Shown: positions 1 through 5,582 of the stretch, piece after piece
Layout: each line of letters begins with the position of its first letter
Numbering within the stretch: the stretch's first letter is position 1
From: an uncultured Bacilli bacterium
Lineage (GTDB): Bacteria; Bacillota_I; Bacilli_A; RF39; UBA660
Direction of reading: 5' to 3'
NCBI GenBank assembly: GCA_947630205.1
Contig: CANRGW010000083.1
Location: forward strand, 1-5,582
DNA length: 5,582 nt
Program-made: the position numbers and the translations under genes
Notes under the pieces: model-generated
Databases searched by the model: none
Told to the model about the DNA's origin: nothing
Seen by the model: only the letters and a program-made list of their open reading frames with translations

Positions 1-1367
1 GCCATTCTAATAGTTAAAGTTGTTACTAAAGTTCTTTCATTTTTTTCTATTCTATCGTTTATTTCTCCAACTAAATCATCAATTTGACCAGTTGTTTTTC
101 TTACTTCAATAGTTGGGTCTAAAAGACCAGTTGGTCTTATTATTTGTTCAACAAAATGATTATTGGTAAGTGATAGTTCATAATCTCCTGGCGTTGCTGA
201 AACGTAGATAACTTGATTTAATTTACTTTCAAATTCTGAAAATTTTAAAGGTCTATTATCAAGAGCCGATGGGAGTCTAAATCCATACTCAACAAGATTT
301 AATTTACGGGCTCTATCTCCATTATACATTCCTCTTACTTGGGAAACTGTTACATGGCTTTCATCAATTACTAGTAAGAAATCTTTTTGAAAAAAGTCTA
401 ATAAACAAGTAGGCGTTGCTCCCGCTTCTTTTAAAGCTAAATGTCTTGAATAGTTTTCAATTCCATGACAAAATCCTGTTTCTAAAAGCATTTCCATATC
501 ATAGTTGGTTCTTTCTCTTATCCTTTCGGCCTCTAAAGGCTTATTGTTGTTATTAAAATATTCAATTCGCGTTTTTAATTCTTCTTTAATGTTTTTAACT
601 GCTAATTGCAAAGTCTCTTCATTAGTAACAAAATGACTAGCTGGGAAAATAGTAACACTTTTTTTATTATTTAAAACAACACCTGTTAAAGCATCAATTT
701 CACTTATTCTTTCTATTTCATCACCAAAAAATTCAATTCTTAAAGCCTCATTATGTTCATTAGCAGGAATTATCTCTAAAGTATCCCCTCGAACTCTAAA
801 AGTACCTCTTTTAAAATCTAAATCATTTCTTTCATAAAGCATATCAACAAGTTTTAACATTATTTTATTACGTTCAATGGTATCATTTACATTTAAAGTA
901 AGAATTTTATTCCGATATTCTTCAACTTCTCCAATACCATATATACAAGAAACACTAGCAACAACAATAACATCATCTCTTGATAAAAGAGCACTTGTTG
1001 CTGAATGTCTTAATTCATCAATTTCATCATTTATAGAAGCATCCTTTTCAATATAAGTATCACTTGATGGTACATATGCTTCAGGTTGATAATAGTCATA
1101 GTAAGAAACAAAATATTCAACTCGGTTATTTGGAAATAATTCTTTTAACTCAGAATATAATTGTCCGGCTAAAGTTTTATTATGAGCAAGAACTAAAGTT
1201 TGTTTATTAACATTTTTAATAACATTAGCAATCGTGAAAGTTTTACCAGTTCCAGTTGCTCCAAGTAATACTTGATGTTTTTTACCTTCTTTAATACCTT
1301 TTGTTAATTCTTCAATTGCTTTTGGTTGGTCTCCATTAGGGGTATAATTTGATACTAATTCAAACAT
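1..1367 (-). CDS. uvrB: UvrB, excinuclease ABC subunit B (partial, C-terminus cut by the left edge)
   Basis: UvrB is the cytosolic helicase-like subunit of the UvrABC nucleotide excision repair system. It receives damaged DNA from UvrA, checks the lesion with its beta-hairpin, and recruits UvrC for incision. I translated the minus strand by hand; the frame stays open for 455 codons to the window edge. Visible motifs are Walker A GATGTGKT (36-43), the tyrosine-rich beta-hairpin starting YYDYYQPEAYVPSSDTY (89-105), the DESH Walker B box (335-338), MYNGDRARK and GFRLPSALDNRP shortly after it, SATP (390-393), and RPTGLLDP. Family members are about 660 residues, so the rest of the second helicase domain and the C-terminal UvrC-binding UVR motif are missing here only because the window ends. 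The start ATG (1365-1367) has an excellent ribosome site, AAGGAGG at 1373-1379, five bases upstream. No LexA-type operator is visible upstream. Identity is very secure. Confidence 0.97.
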   Translation of the reverse strand, partial: MFELVSNYTPNGDQPKAIEELTKGIKEGKKHQVLLGATGTGKTFTIANVIKNVNKQTLVLAHNKTLAGQLYSELKELFPNNRVEYFVSYYDYYQPEAYVPSSDTYIEKDASINDEIDELRHSATSALLSRDDVIVVASVSCIYGIGEVEEYRNKILTLNVNDTIERNKIMLKLVDMLYERNDLDFKRGTFRVRGDTLEIIPANEHNEALRIEFFGDEIERISEIDALTGVVLNNKKSVTIFPASHFVTNEETLQLAVKNIKEELKTRIEYFNNNNKPLEAERIRERTNYDMEMLLETGFCHGIENYSRHLALKEAGATPTCLLDFFQKDFLLVIDESHVTVSQVRGMYNGDRARKLNLVEYGFRLPSALDNRPLKFSEFESKLNQVIYVSATPGDYELSLTNNHFVEQIIRPTGLLDPTIEVRKTTGQIDDLVGEINDRIEKNERTLVTTLTIRM

Positions 1368-1400
1368 AAGGCCCTCCTTAATACATTTATAAACAATCAT

Positions 1401-1429
1401 ATTCTAACACTTATTACTTTAGAAAACAA
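1401..1429 (-). promoter_or_regulatory. Predicted uvrB promoter (sigma-A type, extended -10)
   Basis: Read on the minus strand, TTGTTT (1424-1429) and TAGAAT (1401-1406) are separated by 17 bp. A TG one base before the -10 (TGTTAGAAT) makes it an extended -10. The -10 lies 33 bases from the uvrB ATG, giving a short leader with room only for the ribosome site. No GAAC-N4-GTTC SOS box is present in the intergenic region. This is a motif match, not mapped. Confidence 0.6.
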
Positions 1430-1444
1430 GAAACTATTTTAATA

Positions 1445-1472
1445 TTGATTTTTTATCTATAAATGTTATAAT
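1445..1472 (+). promoter_or_regulatory. Predicted promoter of the unknown-protein/glycosyltransferase operon
   Basis: TTGATT (1445-1450), a 16-bp spacer and a perfect TATAAT (1467-1472) form a good sigma-A promoter. TG at 1464-1465 gives an extended -10 (TGTTATAAT). The -10 ends 26 bases before the ATG at 1499, so the leader is short and leaves no room for a riboswitch. Its -35 lies only 15 bp from the divergent uvrB -35, so the two promoters are back to back and could influence each other. Confidence 0.68.
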
Positions 1473-1487
1473 AAAGATTGAAATTTT

Positions 1488-1493
1488 GGGGGT
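1488..1493 (+). promoter_or_regulatory. Unusual ribosome binding site GGGGGT
   Basis: GGGGGT sits five bases before the ATG at 1499. It matches the ideal GGAGGT except for a G in place of the A, which can still pair with the anti-Shine-Dalgarno U as a G-U wobble. A run of five Gs stands out in such AT-rich DNA, which supports 1499 as the real start. Confidence 0.6.
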
Positions 1494-1498
1494 TTTAA

Positions 1499-2839
1499 AT
1501 GGAAAATGTAATACGTTTATATGAAAGAATACCTTGTTCTTATTATTTTTTATTAATTATAGCAACACTTATAGAAGACCAACAAAGTGGAATAATATCA
1601 AAAGAAAAATTATTTGGAGCAACAAGAATTTTAATGGAAGAATTGGATAACGATGATTTTAAAAAAGAATTTAGAAGTTTAGAACTTAATTTAGTTTATA
1701 AATATGATGATTTAGAAAAAGAATTTCAAGAATTTTTAAGTTCTTATGATCACATGGTTTATTTAAGTGGGGAAAATATCTATCTTAAAGGCAATATAAA
1801 TTATGAAATGCTTGTTGATGAATTAGGCGAAATTGCTGAAGAAGAAGATTTTGATAGTTTATCTATTGAAATTCGTTTATTAAGAAAACAAGAAAGAATG
1901 CGTAAGTATTTAAATCTTTATAAAATTCATGAATTATATTTAGGTTTTATAAAAAAAGAAACTAAAATAGAAAAAGCCTATTTAGAACTTTTAACAACGA
2001 AAAACCCAGATTTAACGAAAGAAAAAATAAGAACATTACTTAAAACAAGAGATTTCATTTATAGAAAAATTTGTAAATTAGGTATTCATGTAATAGAAGC
2101 CTTACAAGATGAAGAACCTCAAGGAGATATTGAATATGAAAAAGAATTTCCAATAGATTTTGACTTATGGGATAAATATGAAGAATATTTAACTAAATGT
2201 CATTTTGATAAAGATGAAGTAACTTTATTAGATAATTTATTATTAATATATCAAAAGGCTGTTTTTGGTTTTAAAAATTTATCAGAAGAAAAGTTTTTAG
2301 AAGATTTAAGATTATTAAATATAGAACTTTATAATTTTGACCCTGATGAAGATTTTCTAGAGGCTAATTCCAATAAAGCAATAGTTCGAGTATTAGATAA
2401 TGATTTGATTTTTTATTTAACTTATATTAAAAAATTAGAAGAATTATTATCTTTATATGGTCAAAATGCTGATTTAGAATTAACCAAAATTAGATTAATT
2501 TATACCCTTGATGATTATGAATTAGGTTTATACGAAAGCGAGAATAGAGAAAAAGTTTTGGAAGAGAAAAAACGTTCTAAAAAAATAGAGGGTGGCAATG
2601 TTAAAAGTTTTAAAGACTATTTTTCCCAAGAAAGTTTATTTTTAATTCAAGATATTTTTGAAGGAAAAGAAAGAAATTTTTCTACTATTTTAAAAAAAGT
2701 AGCATTTGTTGCTACCTATTATGAATTAACCAAGGATGAAGAAATAAAAAAAGAGTTATTTCATTATACAAGTTCTGAACATTATTTTGAATTTTATCGT
2801 TTTATTGTTTCTGTTAATAAACAAAAAAGTAAATTTTAG
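1499..2839 (+). CDS. Protein of unknown function, acidic and mostly helical, 446 aa
   Basis: I do not recognise this protein and assign no function. It has no signal peptide and no convincing membrane segment; the longest hydrophobic run, around residues 13-25, is too short and lacks a positively charged N-terminal flank. About one residue in five is Asp or Glu, with many Leu, Ile, Lys and Tyr in a pattern suggesting a soluble, largely alpha-helical cytoplasmic protein. There are no P-loop, zinc-binding or DNA-binding motifs that I can see. A charged, low-complexity stretch at about 343-370, rich in Glu, Lys and Arg, looks like a linker between a large N-terminal part (1-340) and a small helical C-terminal part (about 371-446). 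The ATG has a promoter and a GGGGGT ribosome site upstream. The stop is TAG, and a family 8 glycosyltransferase gene begins nine bases later, so the two are very likely co-transcribed. A role linked to glycosylation is possible but is inference from position only. Confidence 0.9.
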   Translation: MENVIRLYERIPCSYYFLLIIATLIEDQQSGIISKEKLFGATRILMEELDNDDFKKEFRSLELNLVYKYDDLEKEFQEFLSSYDHMVYLSGENIYLKGNINYEMLVDELGEIAEEEDFDSLSIEIRLLRKQERMRKYLNLYKIHELYLGFIKKETKIEKAYLELLTTKNPDLTKEKIRTLLKTRDFIYRKICKLGIHVIEALQDEEPQGDIEYEKEFPIDFDLWDKYEEYLTKCHFDKDEVTLLDNLLLIYQKAVFGFKNLSEEKFLEDLRLLNIELYNFDPDEDFLEANSNKAIVRVLDNDLIFYLTYIKKLEELLSLYGQNADLELTKIRLIYTLDDYELGLYESENREKVLEEKKRSKKIEGGNVKSFKDYFSQESLFLIQDIFEGKERNFSTILKKVAFVATYYELTKDEEIKKELFHYTSSEHYFEFYRFIVSVNKQKSKF

Positions 2840-2842
2840 AGG
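2838..2842 (+). promoter_or_regulatory. Ribosome binding site overlapping the upstream stop codon
   Basis: AGAGG lies six bases before the ATG at 2849 and shares two bases with the TAG stop of the preceding gene. The overlap suggests that ribosomes finishing the first gene can reinitiate on the second, which supports translational coupling and fixes the glycosyltransferase start. Confidence 0.6.
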
Positions 2843-2848
2843 TTAATT

Positions 2849-3814
2849 ATGGATGAATTTAATGTACTTTATACTGTTAATAGTTCTTATATTGATATAA
2901 TGTTAGCATCATTTTATTCTTTAATTATTAATAGTGGTTATCGAAAAATTAAAATTCATATTGTTGCAGATGATTTTACACAAGCAGATTATGAGAAAAT
3001 TGAAAATAAATTAAAAGGTTTTCCAGAAGTCGAATTTTATTTTTATAATCTTGCTGATTTTCCAATTGAAAAATTTCATTTACCTGATTATAAAGGTGGA
3101 CAAATAGGTAATGCTAGGTATTTTTTTGCTAGTATTTTAGGAGAAAAATTAGATAAGATAGATAATTTATTTTATTTAGATAATGATACTTTAGTTGTTT
3201 ATAATCTTTTAGGACTTCGTTATTTTAGTACTAATCCCCTTAATGCTGTTTCAGAACTTAGTGTAAGAAAATATAATCAAGAATTAGGATTAATTGATTA
3301 TTATAATCAAGGTGTTTTATATTTTAATGTTCGAGAATGGGAACGTTTAGGTTTAGAAGATAAAATAATTCATTTTCAAGAACAACATAAACTATCTTCT
3401 GGTAAAGATATTTTTAATTGTGCTTTACAAGAAAATATAACGAGATTACCTCTTAATTATAATATGGCTCCTCTTTGTTTTTTATTTGGTTCTATTGGTA
3501 CTTTTTTATTTTTTAATAATCCAAGAATTACAGGTAATTTTAGTCTTATAAGAGAAGCCGAAAAAAGACCTATTATCTTACATAGTTACGGTTTAAAGGG
3601 TATTAAACCTTGGAGTGATAATAATGTTAATCCTTTTAATAAAGAGTTTATGGAATATATAAAAATGGTTAATCCTCATTTTCGAAGACAAGAATTAAGT
3701 AATAGTCAAGAATTGTATGATAAAATTCCTTTTTTATTAGAATTAGAATTAATGGCTAGAAGCATTGTTGCTAATAGTCTTGATACTAAGCAATTGGTTA
3801 AGAAAAGAAATTAA
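2849..3814 (+). CDS. Family 8 glycosyltransferase (GT8, GT-A fold), 321 aa
   Basis: This is a retaining, metal-dependent glycosyltransferase that moves a sugar from a nucleotide-sugar donor to an acceptor, most likely a surface glycan, glycolipid or glycoprotein. Donor and acceptor cannot be told from the sequence. The N-terminus (NVLYTVNSSYIDIMLASFYSL) has the family's nucleotide-binding opening. R90 lies in the conserved region before the metal site, and the DXD motif is D111-N-D113 within LFYLDNDTLVV. YNQGVLYFNVREW (152-164) matches the usual N-x-GV-x-x-N-x-x-x-W block, and H245-SYG plus KPW (253-255) match the C-terminal metal and phosphate site. Two deviations stand out: the usual DQD-x-LN box reads GKDIFN (185-190), and the H-x-x-G-x-x-KPW box has two extra residues before KPW. 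There is no signal peptide or membrane span, so it probably acts at the cytoplasmic side of the membrane. It follows an unknown gene by nine bases. The fold assignment is firm; the activity is less certain. Confidence 0.9.
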   Translation: MDEFNVLYTVNSSYIDIMLASFYSLIINSGYRKIKIHIVADDFTQADYEKIENKLKGFPEVEFYFYNLADFPIEKFHLPDYKGGQIGNARYFFASILGEKLDKIDNLFYLDNDTLVVYNLLGLRYFSTNPLNAVSELSVRKYNQELGLIDYYNQGVLYFNVREWERLGLEDKIIHFQEQHKLSSGKDIFNCALQENITRLPLNYNMAPLCFLFGSIGTFLFFNNPRITGNFSLIREAEKRPIILHSYGLKGIKPWSDNNVNPFNKEFMEYIKMVNPHFRRQELSNSQELYDKIPFLLELELMARSIVANSLDTKQLVKKRN

Positions 3815-3822
3815 TGTAAAAA

Positions 3823-5406
3823 TTAAAATATTCCGATTATTTCATCATTTTTTACATCTATATTTAAATAGTTAGCCTCTTTAGATAACCCTGGCATCCT
3901 AATAACGCCTCCCATTAAAATAGTTATAAAGCCTGCTCCATTATTTATTTTATATCCTGTAACTGTCATTGTAAAATCTTTTGGATAACCAAGAATATCT
4001 TTATTATCTGTAATAGATGCTGGAGTTTTAGAAATACAAATTTTATAATTACCATATTTTTCTTGAAGATTTTTAATTTCTTCTTTTAAATTACCTTGAT
4101 ATAATATTTCTTTAGCACCATATATGTCATGGCAAAATTTTTCTATTTTAGTTAAAATTTTGTCATTGATATTATATATTTCATAACGTTTTTTATTTTT
4201 TCTATTAGCATATTGAACAACGGTATCGGCTATTTCTTTTGTATTTTTACTACCATTTTTATACATATTACTTATTAAAGTTTTAACTTTAAGTTTTTTA
4301 CAATAATCTTCAAATATTTTAATTTCTTCTTTTGTATCATCTTGAAATTTATTAAGAATTACTAGTAAATTATCTGTAAACTTTTGCATATTTTGAATAT
4401 GAAAATGTAAGTTTTCTAATCCCTTAAGAAGATTTCCTTTACCATGATATTTTAAACTTCTAATAGTTGCATTTATAATGATTAAATCAGGGTAAATATC
4501 ATTAAGAGCACATTTTATATCTAAGAATTTAACGGCCCCCATATCACTTCCAAAACCGGCTTCTGTTATAACATAAGGTGCTAAACTTAAAGCCGTTTTC
4601 GTAGCAACTACAGAGTTACAACCATGAGCAATATTAGCAAAAGGTCCTCCATGAATAATAGCAGGATTGTTTTCTAAAGTTTGAACAAGATTAGGTTTAA
4701 AAGCATCTTTAAGAAGGGCAAGAACGGCACCTGTTCCTTTTAAATCTTTTAAATAAATATTTTGACCTGTTTCACTTTTTCCAATTAAGATATTATCAAG
4801 TTTTAATCTTAAATCAGCAAATGATTTGGCTAAAGTAAAAATGGCCATTATTTCACTTGCGGCTGTTATTGTAAATTTATCTTTTCTTGAACCTAAATCA
4901 ATTTCTCTCAAAGCTCTATCATTAACATCTAAACATCTTTCAAAGTAAACTTCTTTTATTTTTAAAGAATTTCCTTGATAAATATGATTATCTATAATAG
5001 CAGAGATTAAATTATTAGCACTTGTAATAGCATGAAAATCTCCTGTGAAATGTAAATTTATATTATTCATTGGAGCAACTTGGGTTTTTCCTCCACCTGT
5101 AGCCCCTCCTTTAGTACCAAATACAGGTCCTAGTGATGGTTCTCTTAAAGCAGCAATTGCTTTATAAGAATTTTTATTTAAAGCATCAACAAGTCCTACG
5201 ACAAGAGTTGTTTTTCCTTCCCCGTAAGGAGTTGGATTAGTTGAAGTAACAAGAATTAATTTTCCCTTTTTCTTCGTATCTTTTATAGGAATTTTAGCCA
5301 TATATTTTCCATATAAATCTATGTCATCCTCTTTTAAATTTAATTTCTTAGCAACATCTTTAATAGGAATTAGTTTGGCTTTTTTACTTATTTCATAATC
5401 TGTCAT
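3823..5406 (-). CDS. fhs: Formate-tetrahydrofolate ligase (10-formyl-THF synthetase), divergent and short
   Basis: The enzyme makes 10-formyltetrahydrofolate from formate, tetrahydrofolate and ATP, supplying one-carbon units in the cytosol for purines and formyl-Met-tRNA. The ATP loop is TPYGEGKT (59-66). It is followed by REPSLGPVFGTKGGATGGG (88-106), NINLHFTGDFHAI (115-127), LDVNDRALREIDLGSRKDKF, KPNLVQTLE, HGGPFANIAHGCNS (252-265), TEAGFGSDMGAVKFLDIKC (281-299), ATIRSLKYHG (313-322) and a C-terminal MPGL. At 527 residues it is about 30 shorter than the usual 556-560. Much of the loss seems to lie just after HG (322), where about 15 residues normally precede the NL-x-KHI-x-N helix. The usual GGGYAQV reads GGGKTQV (K107), and the tryptophan normally in the WAKGG folate-site segment appears to be Met or Tyr (381-382); the protein has no Trp at all. 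The ATG has AAGGA at 5414-5418, seven bases upstream. It stands alone, convergent with the glycosyltransferase gene. Family identity is secure; kinetic competence is likely but unproven. Confidence 0.95.
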   Translation of the reverse strand: MTDYEISKKAKLIPIKDVAKKLNLKEDDIDLYGKYMAKIPIKDTKKKGKLILVTSTNPTPYGEGKTTLVVGLVDALNKNSYKAIAALREPSLGPVFGTKGGATGGGKTQVAPMNNINLHFTGDFHAITSANNLISAIIDNHIYQGNSLKIKEVYFERCLDVNDRALREIDLGSRKDKFTITAASEIMAIFTLAKSFADLRLKLDNILIGKSETGQNIYLKDLKGTGAVLALLKDAFKPNLVQTLENNPAIIHGGPFANIAHGCNSVVATKTALSLAPYVITEAGFGSDMGAVKFLDIKCALNDIYPDLIIINATIRSLKYHGKGNLLKGLENLHFHIQNMQKFTDNLLVILNKFQDDTKEEIKIFEDYCKKLKVKTLISNMYKNGSKNTKEIADTVVQYANRKNKKRYEIYNINDKILTKIEKFCHDIYGAKEILYQGNLKEEIKNLQEKYGNYKICISKTPASITDNKDILGYPKDFTMTVTGYKINNGAGFITILMGGVIRMPGLSKEANYLNIDVKNDEIIGIF

Positions 5407-5420
5407 ATTGTTTTCCTTTC

Positions 5421-5448
5421 ATAACTTTATTTTTCTTTCTAAAGTTAT
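5421..5448. repeat. Inverted repeat ATAACTTT/AAAGTTAT in the fhs promoter-leader
   Basis: Perfect 8-bp arms at 5421-5428 and 5441-5448 are separated by 12 bases. The arm at 5441-5448 overlaps the end of the predicted -10, and transcription would start near 5440, so most of that arm would not be transcribed. If the dyad matters, it should act as a DNA operator rather than an RNA hairpin. An 8-bp A/T-rich match can arise by chance here. Confidence 0.3.
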
Positions 5449-5475
5449 TATAACAAAACATTTTTCTTTTTAAAA
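5447..5475 (-). promoter_or_regulatory. Predicted fhs promoter (extended -10, weak -35)
   Basis: On the minus strand, TATAAT (5447-5452) is preceded by TGT, giving the extended -10 TGTTATAAT. The -35 is poor: TTTTAA at 5470-5475 with a 17-bp spacer, or TTTAAA one base closer. Strong extended -10 elements often tolerate this. The expected transcript start near 5440 leaves a leader of about 34 bases, too short for a tetrahydrofolate riboswitch. Confidence 0.6.
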
Positions 5476-5500
5476 CTTAAAAGTGTCAATTAAAACTTAA
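5470..5500. repeat. Two direct 11-bp repeats TTAAAACTTAA, 20 bp apart
   Basis: TTAAAACTTAA occurs at 5470-5480 and again at 5490-5500. The start-to-start distance is 20 bp, close to two turns of the DNA helix, so both copies would face the same side. The first copy covers the fhs -35 region. This could be a tandem regulator site. The sequence is A/T-rich, so chance is a real alternative. Confidence 0.35.
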
Positions 5501-5548
5501 TACTTATTTATTAATTAAAAAGTCAAGTGCAACTTTTGAATAGTTATA

Positions 5549-5579
5549 AAATTGTCTTAAAGAGCATTAAAGACAATTT
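5549..5579 (-). terminator. Hairpin at the right edge, possible terminator of a gene beyond the window
   Basis: Arms AAATTGTCTT (5549-5558) and AAGACAATTT (5570-5579) pair perfectly over 10 bp around an 11-base loop. Read on the minus strand, the second arm runs into TTTTATAA, a short T-tract, which suits a terminator for a minus-strand gene entering from the right. TAA at 5578-5580 on the minus strand could be that gene's stop, overlapping the stem. The stem has only three G/C pairs and the T-tract is short, so it may be weak. Confidence 0.4.
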
Positions 5580-5582
5580 ACC

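Noticed and set aside
1383..1466. 9-bp inverted repeat ACATTTATA (1383-1391) / TATAAATGT (1458-1466) flanking the divergent promoters
   Set aside because: The arms are 66 bp apart and almost all A/T. With the skewed base content, about one such match within 131 bp is expected by chance.
1534..1575. Membrane anchor or signal peptide near the N-terminus of the 446-aa protein
   Set aside because: The hydrophobic run is about 13 residues, too short for a span, with no basic N-region or cleavage-site pattern.
3811..3826. TTAAT/ATTAA hairpin between the convergent genes as a bidirectional terminator
   Set aside because: Only five A/T pairs with a 6-base loop and no T-tract of note; too unstable.
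1499..5406. Recoding of TGA as tryptophan (Mollicutes code)
   Set aside because: The tryptophans present use TGG and no conserved Trp position falls on TGA. All reading frames are complete under the standard bacterial code.
5400..5460. Short minus-strand ORF starting at the ATG near 5465 and overlapping the fhs start in another frame
   Set aside because: Only about two dozen codons, no ribosome site, and it begins upstream of the predicted fhs transcript start.
5484..5489. Perfect minus-strand TTGACA as the fhs -35
   Set aside because: It lies 31 bp from the TATAAT at 5447-5452, far outside the usable spacing, and no acceptable -10 lies 16-18 bp downstream of it.

Overview
The window is strongly AT-rich. 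All genes are plain bacterial ORFs with Shine-Dalgarno sites. Tryptophan is encoded by TGG in the three places it occurs (one in the unknown protein, two in the glycosyltransferase), and no in-frame TGA is needed, so the standard bacterial code (table 11) fits. Base composition, codon choice and the UvrB and formate-tetrahydrofolate ligase sequences suggest a low-GC Firmicute, perhaps an uncultured gut Bacilli lineage close to the Mollicutes (for example an RF39-like group). This placement is inference from style, not from a marker gene.

Layout from left to right. Positions 1-1367 (minus) hold the first 455 codons of uvrB, the damage-recognition helicase of nucleotide excision repair; its C-terminal part lies beyond the left edge. 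A 131-bp divergent intergenic region (1368-1498) carries back-to-back promoters. Positions 1499-2839 (plus) encode a 446-residue protein of unknown function. Nine bases after its stop, 2849-3814 (plus) encodes a family 8 glycosyltransferase; the two form a likely operon. Positions 3823-5406 (minus) hold fhs (formate-tetrahydrofolate ligase), convergent with the glycosyltransferase gene and only 8 bp from it. Positions 5407-5582 are non-coding: they hold the fhs promoter, an 11-bp direct repeat, a dyad overlapping the promoter, and a hairpin at the right edge that may terminate a minus-strand gene lying outside the window.

The genes do not form one pathway. UvrB (DNA repair) and Fhs (one-carbon metabolism) are housekeeping genes, and between them sits a two-gene unit that probably modifies a glycan or glycoconjugate. 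The parts most worth a second look are the unknown protein paired with the glycosyltransferase, the changed active-site positions in that glycosyltransferase, and the shortened, divergent Fhs. All three predicted promoters are of the extended -10 type. I see no RNA gene, CRISPR array, insertion sequence or clear sign of a new multi-gene system.
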